Shown here one piece after another: positions 21,300 to 31,278 of a stretch of 64,000 nucleotides of DNA. The DNA comes from Branchipolynoe longqiensis (Eukaryota; Annelida; Polychaeta; Phyllodocida; Polynoidae), in the NCBI GenBank assembly GCA_030323885.1, contig CM059190.1, positions 88,511,865-88,575,864 of the forward strand, read 5' to 3'. Position numbers and translations under genes: made by a program. The notes below the pieces were generated by a model that saw only the letters and a program-made list of their open reading frames with translations, was not told the DNA's origin and made no database searches. Within the stretch, counting starts at the first letter, position 1. Each line of letters opens with the position of its first letter.

Positions 21300-22802
21300 C
21301 TATTCTTTAGCGTTTGTGAGGCTTACTTTGACTTTTTGTAGGATTTCTCCCATTCTATTCTTGTATCCCTGTTTGACTGTTTCCCCTTCACTGGCACTGT
21401 CCAGGAACCTACCTGAGCCCCAGTATGGGCACTTTGTGCACTCTCTGAATGCATTTCCTGGAGCATTGATTAATTTTTTCTTTAATTTCTCATTTTGAGT
21501 GAATTTCGCACATACGATGTCTTCCAGGACTTTTTCGTTGGTTTTGCACCATTCTGGCGATCTCCATATTTTCTTGGCCATTGCCTTTATCGTGTATGGA
21601 TTTTCTGCATTGTCTATCAGCCCCATTAGGTCATGTTTGTCATGAAATTTGGCCATGATAGAACAGTAGTATTCAGCTGATGTGTATTTCTTTCCATCTT
21701 TGCCTGTGATCTTGCATGCGTATAGGTTGCTGAAAGGGGAGTTGTGCCCTTGGAAGGATACTCCCCAGGCATGTTCCCTGGTTGCTGCTTTTTCCGGGGT
21801 GATTTCTTCTATTTCTATTTTTTCGAACTCGTTGGGCGAGTACATCTTCCCGTTTATCTCGATATTGCACCCTCTCATCTTGACCGTTTCTATCTTCTCA
21901 TTTTTGCTTTTGTTTTCAACGGCCAGTGTGTACATTAATTGTACTGTCTTTTCACTCAGCATTTCTGCTTCTGTCCTGATTGGCCTGATTGATACTTTGT
22001 TATAGTCTTTTTTGGTTTGTAGAGTTTTCTTTTTTTGGAAGAGTTCTTTTCTCTGCGATTCTTTTTCTAGTTGGAGTCTGATGCTCCTTGGCCTATCTAG
22101 GGTTTTTTCGTTGCTCTGTGGGGATGCCTCTTCAGGCTTCTGGTTTTGGCTTTTGCCTTCTGTCTGCTCCATGTCTGCCTCACTCTTTTTTAGTGTTTTG
22201 TCTTTTTGTTTTTGTTTCTTCCCTAGACGGTACGCTTTAGTCACTACCGTCCATCCAAAGTCGCAGTCCGCTTCGCTCAGCATGTCTGTGATTGTTTTCT
22301 CCATGTTTTCGTCCTCTTTTTCAGGGACACCATGCACGACAACGCTGAGCTTTTTGTTTTCATCTTTCTGTGTTGGTTTTGGTTTTGGGGCAGGGTCGGT
22401 GGGCATTTTGTTTATTTCAGTGGGTGTTTTCCTTGCATCATTGGTGGTTTTGTTGGCATTGGTGTTGTTTTCTTTTGTTTTCAGTTTTTCATACTCTGCT
22501 TTGTACCATGAGCACTCTATTTGTAGAGTGCTATATGCCATTTGGAGTGCCTGTAGGTTGCTCTCATATTTATTGTCATCGTCATTGCCATTTGGTTTCA
22601 TTTTGTTGTTTCCGTTTGCGGTTGCACCCATGTCTTTTCCCGTGTTTTCGTCTTCATTTCTTTTTTTTTTTTTGCTGTCCCGTGTGAGTTCTTCTTTTGC
22701 TGTCTGGATTACCAGTTTCACTATATCCTCCTTGCTTAGCTGCTGACTTACGTTTACAGCTGTTTTTGCGACATATTCGGGGTTTGGGTCGTTTCCCTCC
22801 AT
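21300..22802 (-). CDS. LINE ORF1 protein: coiled coil, RRM-like, C-terminal NADAR domain
   Basis: A 500-residue open frame with no lesions, upstream of the broken ORF2. Residues 1-75 are hydrophilic and Lys/Asn/Asp-rich. Residues 78-112 look helical and coiled-coil-prone. Residues 113-150 are a Pro/Lys linker. Residues 150-193 (KLSVVVHGVP, KAYRLGKK) and 238-275 (RSIRLQLE, KVSIRPIR) match the RRM-like fold of LINE ORF1 RNA-binding proteins, split by a charged insert. Residues 345-495 match the NADAR/YbiA-like family in order: FQGHNSPFSNLY (350-361), YTSAEYYC with the conserved Glu (373-380), AKKIW (409-413), AKFTQNEKLKKKL (432-444), FRECTKCPYWGSG (452-464) and GYKNRMGEIL (479-488). NADAR proteins cleave N-glycosidic bonds in riboflavin intermediates or remove ADP-ribose from guanine. 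Whether this copy is catalytic is inference. The ATG at 22802 follows an AT-rich leader and gives the longest frame. Confidence 0.85.
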   Translation of the reverse strand: MEGNDPNPEYVAKTAVNVSQQLSKEDIVKLVIQTAKEELTRDSKKKKRNEDENTGKDMGATANGNNKMKPNGNDDDNKYESNLQALQMAYSTLQIECSWYKAEYEKLKTKENNTNANKTTNDARKTPTEINKMPTDPAPKPKPTQKDENKKLSVVVHGVPEKEDENMEKTITDMLSEADCDFGWTVVTKAYRLGKKQKQKDKTLKKSEADMEQTEGKSQNQKPEEASPQSNEKTLDRPRSIRLQLEKESQRKELFQKKKTLQTKKDYNKVSIRPIRTEAEMLSEKTVQLMYTLAVENKSKNEKIETVKMRGCNIEINGKMYSPNEFEKIEIEEITPEKAATREHAWGVSFQGHNSPFSNLYACKITGKDGKKYTSAEYYCSIMAKFHDKHDLMGLIDNAENPYTIKAMAKKIWRSPEWCKTNEKVLEDIVCAKFTQNEKLKKKLINAPGNAFRECTKCPYWGSGRFLDSASEGETVKQGYKNRMGEILQKVKVSLTNAKE

Positions 22803-23433
22803 TTTAAATTTTTTAAATTTAAATTTAATTTAATTTAATTTTATGTTTTAACAGAGTTTCTGCCTGCTTTAATTTTTCCTCCTTTGTGCGTATTTCTGGT
22901 GCTTTAAATTTTGGTTAGTGGTATTTTATGAAAAGTTTGTGATACTCATAGTTTGGAGCCCTGGTGTGTGCTGGTGAGTGACAGCTGGTGAGTGATAATA
23001 GGGGAATCTATCAGTTCACTCAACTCAACAGTGGTTTTGAGTCATTTAGACATTATACATCACACACACACACATCAACAGTAAAGCAAAGTATATGGGT
23101 GATATTGTGCTATGGTACTTAGCTGTGGGTACTGGTACGTTCTTTTTTTTATATCAGAGGATACAAATCCTGGCAATCCGTATCCTTGTTTTCACCGTTT
23201 TCGGCATTTCCCGCTGTATCTAACGGTCGACACGTTCCTGTAAGGTTGTTTTGCTTGATTTCCTCCTTTTTTGTGGTGTTACCCCATCTGATATGTATTC
23301 TAAGGTATCCTGGTATGTTTATGAGTATCCTGGTATGTTTGTGGGTTTTTTTATGCACGTTTTAGTATATTGAACTCGCGATTTCAGCGTACGCGTAAGT
23401 TTAGCGCTCACTCACGGTCGCCATGTTGACACA
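22803..23433 (-). other. LINE 5' leader region
   Basis: Upstream of ORF1: an AT-only stretch (22804-22850), a short CA run (23058-23072) and an 18-bp direct duplication GAGTATCCTGGTATGTTT-like at 23306-23341. No promoter motif can be singled out, and the true 5' end of the element is not certain. Confidence 0.45.
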
Positions 23434-23845
23434 AATAAATAAATAAGAGTTTAAAAAAAAATGTAAAAGTCAGGTGGGTGGTTAAAGGTTGCATTGCGCA
23501 CTTGGCTGTTGGAGGAAGAGTGCTGGAGTCGGTGGCATTCAAGTGGGTTATTCGCTTGATGGCTGTAGTGGGTACTGGTAATAATACTCCCAAAATCGCC
23601 CATTATGAAAAAAAAAAACCCAAAAAGCAATGCTTAAACCGAACAATAACACGTTCCAAGGAAGGCAGCTGAGGAAATGTTCTACAACAAGATCCTCCAT
23701 ATGTGATGCGATGCAATTTTCCATTCATTATTATTATTAAGATTATCGTTGCAAGTTTCATCGACTAATATACCGATAAAGATGAAAGACATATTCAAGA
23801 TATGAAGATTCTATGGCATCGGTATGCTACTCTCCCCTTACCATT
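23434..23845. other. No recognised feature
   Basis: Sequence between the LINE and the next transposon. An A11 run lies at 23608-23618. No gene or repeat copy recognised. Confidence 0.4.
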
Positions 23846-24113
23846 TAATGCCCTGTCACACATCACCGGATTGGGGGAAACGGAAAGAAACCAAACAAAG
23901 TTTGTTGATATCCGGCAAAGTCCGCTTTGTGTCTGTACAAGTTTTGAACATGCACAAAACTTGGAACGGATGCCACCGGATTGATATCTATGGTTCTTGT
24001 CCGATTTGATTTTGTTTTGTCTGTTGGCTATCCATTCATGTTTGTTTCATGTCCATTTCATGTCCGTTTCATGTCCATTTCATGTCTATTTCATGTCCGT
24101 TTCATGTCCGTTT
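23846..24113. mobile_element. GTCAC-family element, CCGGATTG subtype, 3'-truncated
   Basis: The left end GCCCTGTCACACATCACCGG is followed by ATTGGGGGAAACGGA, CAAGTTTTGAACATGCACAA and an 11-bp GTTTCATGTCC array (24041-24113). The right half, present in the copies at 31279 and 43664, is replaced by a SINE-A at the array. Confidence 0.85.
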
Positions 24114-24114
24114 G

Positions 24115-24457
24115 TCCAAATGAGTTGAGCGTCTGTCTCCTGTTTTGGGAGATTGGGGATCCGAACCCATGGGTTCATGGGTTCTAAACCGGGTCGAGTC
24201 AAACCAATGACATAACAAATTATACTTGTCGCTTCCTAGCCTGGTGCTCGGCATTATTAGGATAGGGCAAGGACTGGTTGGCTCAGTGTCAGGATAATGT
24301 ATCTGAGTGGGATATCAGGTCATTGCACTGGCAGCCTGGTCTCCCAGTGGGGCAGCACTATAAAGTCGGCATGAGTGTACACTGTCACAAGTTGGACCAC
24401 ATCCTGATATGACCTTAGATGTTGCTAGGATGCAAAACAATAACAAACAAACAAACA
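24115..24457 (+). mobile_element. SINE-A, full length
   Basis: The head AAATGAGTTGAGCGTCTGTC with a duplicated GGGTTC segment near the B box, then the complete body and a GTTGCTAGGATGCAAAAC, (AAAC)n tail. It was inserted into, or recombined with, the 11-bp array of the preceding transposon. Confidence 0.9.
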
Positions 24458-24759
24458 TGGTGCCCTTCTAAATCTATCAAACCGGAAGTAGAACACCGAT
24501 CACGGTTCAAAGGGGGTTCCAGAGGAATTATCGGGCAGTGTGAGGCGACCTTTCCATTTTTCCATATGACTTCTGGACGACCTGGTCTGAACACCCAGAG
24601 ACACGATTAATAACACGTACCACCCCCAAAGCCCCACCCACACCCACACACCCACACACCCGCACAACTCCCTTTCTTCCCACTAGGGTCACAAGTGCAA
24701 TCGGAGCCGGCCAGCAGTCTGGTCTCCCGGAAATCATCGACAGTTCCAGGAGCTACATT
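24458..24759. other. No recognised feature
   Basis: Contains a CCACCCACACCCACACACCC-type C/A-rich run at 24625-24665. Otherwise nothing. Confidence 0.4.
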
Positions 24760-25378
24760 TATAAGCGGATGTTTTTTAAATCTCTGCCATATTTTCTAAA
24801 GATAAATAAATATATTAGATTCCTTATGACTTTCGTTTGAAGCGCCTTTTACTTTATAGGATTAAAATGAAAACATGCAAAATAATGTTGTTGTTTTTTC
24901 TTGAAGATCTGACTAGACTTGTTTTCACCATTAGACAGTTTGTCAATAGAAAGCCCGAGCCTATACTTTTACCGACCCAAGGAATTTGTTATCTCCCACA
25001 CCACATAGACATGGTATGAGAGCAACTGGCCTTTGATGAAGCTGTAAGTTATCCACAGCGGTGGAAATCCAAATTGGCAGAGGTGGGGGCATGGGGAATT
25101 GAACCACCAACCTTCAGATTAGGAGTCTGACCTAGAAAAAAGTCAGACACTCTAACCACTCAGCCACAGAGAATACCACGAAATGATATAATAATGTTGA
25201 ATATCATAGGCTCCAGCATTAACATGTTCTATTAAACTGACTTGGTATTACCTTTTCTGTAGCCATAAATGTTGAACAAACATAACACTATATACATTGG
25301 ATATATAGAATACGACGAAGGTAAATGTTTTGGTTTCGAAAATGTGATGCTTTCATCGGACTATGCAACTAACTACCT
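24760..25378 (+). mobile_element. MITE-T interrupted by SINE-D
   Basis: Left part 24760-24889 and right part 25190-25378 together match MITE-T (AAAACATGCAAAATAATG; CATAGGCTCCAGCATTAAC; TTTTGGTTTCGAAAATGTG; right end CATCGGACTATGCAACT). A SINE-D lies between. The left terminal repeat is too diverged to place. Confidence 0.65.
24890..25174 (-). mobile_element. SINE-D, full length
   Basis: On the minus strand the head reads TCTGTGGCTGAGTGGTTAGA with a long variable region and B-box GGTTCAATTCC, a Ser/Leu-tRNA-like layout. The body follows (CTTACAGCTTCATCAAAGGC, CCATGTCTATGTGGTGTGGG, CGGTAAAAGTATAGGC) and ends in CAAGAAAAAAC. Other copies are at 34203-34514 and 62279-62461. Confidence 0.8.
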
Positions 25379-25389
25379 CCCTTGCACCC

Positions 25390-25719
25390 GACAGGATGGC
25401 CGAATGAGTTGAGCGTCCGTCTTCGGTATTGGTAGATCATGGGACTTGACGCTGGTTGAGTCAAACCAATGACTTAGATATTGATACTTGTCGCTTCCTA
25501 GCCACGCACTTAGCGTTATTAGGATAGGCCAAGGACTGGTTGGTGCAGTGCCAGGATAATGTGACTGAGTGGGATATCAGGTCATGGTGCTGGTGGCCTG
25601 GACTCCCAGTCGGGCAGCAGTATAAACAGTTGCCATAGGTGTGCACTGTCACAAGTCAGTGCACATCCTGATATGACCATAGATGTTGCCATGACGTAAA
25701 ACTCCAACAACCAACCAAC
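25390..25719 (+). mobile_element. SINE-A, full length
   Basis: The head GGATGGCCGAATGAGTTGAG, CGTCCGTCTTCGG, is followed by the full body and a GACGTAAAACTCCAACAACC tail. The tail variant ACTCCAACAACCAACC marks one of two tail types seen in this family. Confidence 0.9.
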
Positions 25720-25805
25720 TACATTAGATGGCTGTCTAAATAGCAACCGCACCCATAGGCCTCACCAAGAGCTGCACTACGACCACCATAGTCCCTCTAT
25801 TTGCA

Positions 25806-26765
25806 ATGTCCACATCTACACAACCACGTCTACGCAACCAAATCTACACATCCACATCTGCACAACCACATCTACACAACCGCATCTACACAACCACATC
25901 TACACAACCACATCTACACAATCACATGTACACAGTCACATCTACACAACCACATCTACACATCCACCTCTACACATATACATCTACAAATCCACATCTA
26001 CACAACCACATCTACACAACCACATCTACACATCCACATCTACACATCCACATCTACACATCCACATCTACACATCCACATCTACACATCCACATCTGCA
26101 CATCCACATCTACACTTCCACATCTACACAACCACATCTACACAACCAAATCTACACAACCAAATCTACACAACCACATCTACACATCCACATATGCACA
26201 ACCACATCTACACATCCACATCTACACTTCCACATCTACACAACCACATCTAGAGAACCAAATCTACACAACCACATCTACACATCCACATCTACACAAC
26301 CACATCTACACATCCACATCTACACAACCACATCTACCCTCCCACATATACACATCCACATATACACATCCACATCTACGCAACCACATCTACACATCCA
26401 CATCTACACAATCATATCTACACAACCACATCTACACAATCGTATCTACACAACCACATATACACAACTACATCTACACAACCACATCTACACAACCAAA
26501 TCTACACAACTACATATACACTTCCACATCTACACCCCCCATCTACACAACCACATCTACACAACCACAACTTCAAAACCGCATCTACACAACCACATAT
26601 ACACATCCATATCTACACACCCACATCTGCACACCCACTTCTACAAGCCACATCTACACAACCATATCTACACAACCACATCTACACAACCACATATACC
26701 CAACCAATCTACACGACCACATCTACACAACCACATCTACACATCCACATGTACACAACCACATC
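25806..26765 (+). repeat. 14-bp minisatellite CACATCTACACAAC
   Basis: About 68 units with two main variants, CACATCTACACAAC and CACATCTACACATC, interleaved. Encoded HLHNHIYTTTS peptides in all frames reflect the repeat. Confidence 0.95.
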
Positions 26766-27140
26766 CCCACACTCAGTCTCCATGCACTGAAACCTTTAGA
26801 ATGCTGGATAGCCGCCTCCAAATGTCCACTCACCCCATCCCTCACACCGCAACCTATGCCCACACACCCTCACACGACCCCCACTCATACCCCCACTGCA
26901 TCCCACCCAACCCCCGCCCACCCCACCCTACACCCCCCACCACACCCCAATCCACACTCTCGAGCAACCCTCCTGCGCCACCCACATCACCCATTCCACA
27001 ATCCGAGCTGTGCTGTGCAGACAGCAGAAGAGGCGAGCAACAGGGAGAAAAAAAGTCCAATAAATGGCGCCGAGACGATGTGACGGCTGAGGGAGCCAAC
27101 TTGTGGGGCCGCTAGGTGGCGCATCGACCTGATAGATAGA
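26766..27140. other. C-rich then unique sequence
   Basis: 26800-26990 is rich in CCCCAC and CACCC. 26990-27140 has balanced composition with AGACAGCAGAAGAGGCGAGC and TGGCGCC, but I see no gene signal beyond a short open frame. Confidence 0.4.
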
Positions 27141-27532
27141 GATGGTGGCGGTGGTGGTGGGGGTGGTGATGAGTTGGGTTTGGTGGTGGGTGGTGGGTGG
27201 TGATGCTCAGGGAAGTGGTGGTGCCGGTTGTGGTGGTGGTTGTGGTGGTGGGGGTTGGTGGTGGCAGTGGTGACGGTGGTGGTGTGGTGGGAGTGGTGGT
27301 GGGTGGTGGTGCTGGGGGAAGTGGTGGTGCCGGTTGTGGTGGTGGGGGGTTGGGGGGGAGGTTGGTGGTGGGAGTGGTGGCGGTGGTGGTGTGGTGGGAG
27401 TGGTGGTGGGTCGTGGTGCTGGGGGAAATGGTGGTGCCGATTGTGGTGGTGTTGGTGTTGGTGGTGGCAGCGGTGGCAGTGGTGGCGGTGGTGGCGGTGG
27501 TGGCAGTGGTGGTGGTGGTGGTGTTGGTGTTG
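27141..27532 (+). repeat. GGT/GTGGTG trinucleotide-like tract
   Basis: A G/T-only strand built of GGTGGT, GTGGGTGGTGG and GGGGGTTGG, with a ~110-bp segment (GGGGGAAGTGGTGGTGCCG and context) repeated. Many G runs could form G-quadruplexes. Gly/Val or His/Pro-rich ORFs are artefacts. Confidence 0.95.
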
Positions 27533-27689
27533 CACAATGTGGCTATTGATGTTCAGAGCACTACAGGAGAGTAGTATAGATCACGAATTTGTGTTCTTAT
27601 GTTTGTTTAATAGATTATGTATAATGTGGTATGTATGATATATAATACAATGTCTAAAAAAACTAACTATTTAATATAATTTCTAATAA

Positions 27690-28035
27690 CAATATGATAT
27701 ATATACTATGATACTGACAATGATACATGATAATGATACTTGATAATGATACATGATACATGATCCATGATACATGATAATGATACATAATGCATGGCAC
27801 ATGATACATGATACCCGGTAATGCTACATGATACATGATACATGGTACATGATACATGCTAAATGTTATATGTTATATGATATATGATATACGCTATATA
27901 CGATATGCGATATACGATATACGACATATGGTATATGATATATTATATATTATATGTGATTTGTGATATGTCATATGCGACATTCGTTATGCGACATGTG
28001 ATATCCAAAATGTGATATGTGATATATGATACATG
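27690..28035. repeat. GATACAT / GATATAC degenerate repeat
   Basis: Period-7 GATACAT units at 27720-27860 grade into GATATATGATATACG-type units of 7-9 bp to 28035. All are AT-rich and diverged. Confidence 0.85.
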
Positions 28036-28057
28036 ACCACACCACCTACATACACCA

Positions 28058-28206
28058 TGGCCCAATTTCCCACTCAGTCACATTATCCTGACACTGAGCC
28101 AACCAGTCCTTCCGTTATCATAGTAATGGCGAGCACCAGGCTGTGTAGCGACAATTATACATTTTGTAAGTCATTGATTTGACTCAGCCTGACCTTCCAC
28201 ACGGGA
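28058..28206 (-). mobile_element. SINE-A, partial
   Basis: The minus-strand middle section: CAAATCAATGACTTACAAAA, CAGCCTGGTGCTCGCCAT, GGCTCAGTGTCAGGATAATG, TGACTGAGTGGG. Both ends missing. Confidence 0.85.
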
Positions 28207-28434
28207 AACCTGCGCCTCTTACCGATTAATGGCAGTATGTTTCTCTCATTGATATATGCGACACATACATTATTATGTGAATATGAATGTCACATAGTTC
28301 TATCTGTCTATTGATCATTTCAATGTATGCAGACCATAATCAACAGATGGCGACACCGTGTTTGGCTTCCTCCACTAAAATCCTGCGGTTAAATCTGTTG
28401 ATCGCATCTATATGTATACATATTCATATAGGAG

Positions 28435-28660
28435 GAGTTCAGGTAAGCACCTGGCCAACAATTGAGATAAAACCAGTAAAACCTTTCAAATGTTAAAAAA
28501 AAATGTCATTCCTATTTTATTTTGTCATCGCTCCACAACCATTTGATAACAATAAAAGTGTAATAACTGATAATTAAAATTACCATCAGGTAAACCTCTT
28601 TTATTCTAATTTAATTTTTGGATTGCCATTTATGGGGTTTTGCGCCTGAACTCTCCATAT
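28435..28660. mobile_element. MITE-F, copy 1
   Basis: Left end GGAGTTCAGGTAAGCACC and right end GGGGTTTTGCGCCTGAACTC are imperfect inverted repeats around an AT-rich core (CTATTTTATTTTGTCATC). It is followed by a second copy after CATATG. Confidence 0.65.
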
Positions 28661-28664
28661 GAAG

Positions 28665-28893
28665 AGTTCAGGTGGAAAACCATGTAAACGCCAATCCAAA
28701 AATGGAGATAAACAAACCTACGAAAAGTTGACCTTTTTATATTCCTATTTTTTTGTTCATTTCTCCGTACCCATACGATCATTTGAAAAGTAGAAATACT
28801 GAGAATTAAAATAATTTTCATGTAATTTAAACAAATTAAAACTTTATTTTTGGATGGGCGTTCACGTGGTTTTGCGCCTGAACTTTTCATATA
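28665..28893. mobile_element. MITE-F, copy 2
   Basis: Left AGAGTTCAGGTGGAAAACCA, then GTAAACGCCAATCCAAAAAT. Right end: ATTTTTGGATGGGCGTTCAC, then GTGGTTTTGCGCCTGAAC, its inverted repeat over about 40 bp. CATAT-like sequence flanks both sides. No ORF. Confidence 0.75.
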
Positions 28894-28929
28894 TATATCC
28901 GTATATATATATGCATATATACATATATA

Positions 28930-29117
28930 TACAGAAAAACCTCTCTAAATCGACCGACCTTGGGACCAACTTTAATTGTAAGTGGTCCATTTAGGGAGAT
29001 GGTTGGCTCAGGGAGTTAGCAATAGCATATGGTTACAATGTTATTGTTAGGACCCAAATAAAGCGATCGATGTATGGGAGTGGTCGATCTGGCGGTGGTC
29101 TTTTATAGAGGTGCCTC
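28930..29117. mobile_element. MITE-P, diverged copy
   Basis: Left ACAGAAAAACCTCTCTAAAT, then CGACCGACCTTGGGACCAAC. Interior ACCCAAATAAAGCGATCGAT. Right end TTTTATAGAGGTGCCTCTGT has decayed. Confidence 0.8.
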
Positions 29118-29298
29118 TGTATATGCACACAGTGGTGTTGACAATAGTGGTTGCGATGTGGGTGCGTGTATTGGAAGCTAGTTGGACAATCTAGTGCTGT
29201 CGCTGATATGATTGTTGCAGCGCTGCTCTTGATACTGTTGGCATTGACTGTGCAGCAGGTGGTGTTTGTAGCCATGATACTGTTGCCTTTGTTTGATT

Positions 29299-29634
29299 GT
29301 TGTTGTTTCACTTCCTAGCAACATCTAAGCTCATATCAGAACGGGTACTGACTTGTGACAGTGCACAGTCATGGCAACTTTATAGTGCTGCCCCACTGGG
29401 AAATCAGGCCACTGGCACCATGACCCGATACCCCACTCAGTCACATTATCCTGATACTGAGATAACCAGTCCTTGCCCTAGCCTAATAATGCCGAGCACC
29501 AGGAAGCGACAAGAATTACATTTTAAGTCATTGGTTTGACTTGACCAGGGTTCGAACGCACAAACTCATGGGTTCGGATCCCCCGATCTCCCAAAACAGG
29601 ACATGGATACTCAACTCATTCGGCCACCCCGCCC
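29299..29634 (-). mobile_element. SINE-A, full length
   Basis: The reversed tail (TTGTTGTTTCACTTCCTAGC) at the left is followed by the full body to the head with GGTTCGAAC, CAGGGTTCG, and the complement of GGCCGAATGAGTTGAGTATC at the right. Confidence 0.9.
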
Positions 29635-30457
29635 GATAGTGTTGGCTGCTGGTGTCGATTTTGGCAGTAGTGTTGGCAGTGGTAGGCGTGGTGGCGGTGG
29701 GGATAAAGTGTGTGTGTGGTGGGGTGGTGATGGCATAACGTGGTCATCACGCCTGTCTGTGTGTGGGTGTGTGGGTGTGTGGGAGGGGGAGGTGCAGAAG
29801 GCGGAACAGAAGACAATGTGTGCGAATCGTTGAAATGCAGAATGACTAAATCACCCGCCAGATGGCGACATGTGCAAATCAAATATGTCGGACAATCTCA
29901 TTTCTAGCTGTCACCCTCACCCCCCACTATTACATCCCCCACCTTCCCACCCCCACACCCTCCCCATCCACACACACACACACGTGCGCACTCCATTGGC
30001 GCACTGGTGCATCGGGTAGCTTTAGGGCGTTTTAGCGGGTGATTATGCTGGTACTCTAACCCCTCCGCCCTCCACACACCCACCACCCATCACCCACCAC
30101 CCGCCACTCACCACCCACCCACCACTCACCACCCTCCCCCGACCCACCCACCACTCCCCATCCCCACTACTTCCGGCACTATTGATTCCCTCAGCGTCCG
30201 TATGTCTGCCGGAGTCACGTGACTGCATGATGTGACGTCATAATCCACTTCAACAATTTTGTATGTTTTACTCCCCCCCCCCCCACCTCCACACCGTTGT
30301 GTCATTAGTCGGCCAAGTTAGATATAGTAAATGCATGAGACTTTTACTGCTATGTTCATTTGTTTGGGACTTACCCCCCCCCCCCACCAACATTTATTAC
30401 ACCACCACCACCACCACCACCCGTCCCTCTTCCCACCTCCCTCCCTCCCACCTTCCA
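29635..30457. other. G/T-rich and C-rich tracts
   Basis: 29640-29800 is G/T-rich with GTGTGTGGG runs. 29920-30165 is CACCC-rich. Poly-C runs at 30272-30286 and 30376-30387 are followed by ACCACC and CCCTCC repeats to 30457. No gene seen. Confidence 0.5.
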
Positions 30458-30775
30458 CTGGGCGCGGTGGCCAAATCGGTAGAGCGCCGTCCTCGCGTCT
30501 GGCAGGTTGTGAGTTCGGCTCCCGGTTGAGTGAAACCAATGACTTACAAAATGTATACTTGCCACTTTCTAGCCTGGTGCTCAGCATTATTAGGATAAGG
30601 CAATGACTGGTTAGCTCAGTGTCAGGATAATGTGACTGAGTGTGATATTGGGTCATGTTACCGGTAGCCTGCATTATAAAGTCGCCATGAGTGCGCACTG
30701 TCACAAGTCGGTACCTGTCCTGATATGACATTAGATGTTGCCAGGATGTAAAACTCCAACATCCATCCAACCAAC
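30458..30775 (+). mobile_element. SINE-A with a distinct tRNA-like head
   Basis: The head GGGCGCGGTGGCCAAATCGG, TAGAGCGCCGTCCTCGCGTC, B-box GAGTTCGGCTCC, differs from the common head. The body and tail (CCTAGCCTGGTGCTCAGC; GTTGCCAGGATGTAAAACTC) are standard SINE-A. A CCTGGTCTCCCAGTGG segment is reduced to CCTGCATTATAAAG. Confidence 0.85.
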
Positions 30776-30917
30776 TCCCTGACCACTAGTGTGTGGCTGT
30801 GTGGGACTTAGCCCCTGCGTTCCTCCCTCCCACCTCTCTGCCTCCCCTTCTTGCACGCATCAGTGACCAGGACCGTTATCGATTGCCTGGTGCTGCAGCA
30901 CTCTCCGAATCTAACTA

Positions 30918-31108
30918 CAGTGAAACCTCTCTAACTGACCACCTCCACAGATCGACCATTCCCCTATATTGATTGCTTTATTTGGATCCCGAATGATCGC
31001 CCATACAATACCATTGTAATGATAAAAAAACTCCCTAAGCTGACCACCTCCCTAAATGGACCAGTTAAAGTCGGTCGCATGGTCGGTCGATTTAGAGAGG
31101 TATTACTG
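30918..31108. mobile_element. MITE-P, complete
   Basis: 191 bp bounded by TA on each side. Terminal repeats CAGTGAAACCTCTCTAACTG and GATTTAGAGAGGTATTACTG. The orientation is opposite to the copy at 11218, with the TCGACCATTCCCCTATATTG segment near the left. Confidence 0.85.
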
Positions 31109-31278
31109 TAATGCCCGCCGGACACACTGAGACTATGTCGTGAATCCTGTTGATCTGGCCTATTTTCAGAGACAAACTATTGACGCTTATGAATTATTTA
31201 TTGTTTGCCTGTTGCCTCTTTAATACAGGAGTGAGATTCATAAAAGCACAATGACCATAATCAGGATTCCCTCCCTGT

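Larger units (their letters stand above)
17729..23433 (-). mobile_element. Non-LTR retrotransposon (LINE) with NADAR-bearing ORF1
   Basis: A two-ORF LINE on the minus strand: a leader of ~0.6 kb, ORF1 (22802-21300), a 218-bp spacer, ORF2 (21081-18249, broken) and a ~0.5-kb 3' UTR. An APE-type endonuclease and a RT with no RNase H place it near the CR1/Jockey group. Similar 30-bp AT-rich strings (ATAAATAAATAAA, then TTTAAAAAAAATGTAA) lie at 17699-17728 and 23434-23464 and could be a target-site duplication, so the outer limits given are tentative. A 31-bp direct duplication (GTCTGCATTTCAGTAGCAGA, then TAGATAGT) at 17839-17901 lies in the 3' UTR. Open frames on the plus strand here are shadows. 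Confidence 0.85.

Noticed and set aside
27197..27638. Gly/Val- or Trp-rich frames resembling a glycine-rich protein
   Set aside because: A G/T-only tract gives such peptides in every frame; there is no signal peptide or start context.
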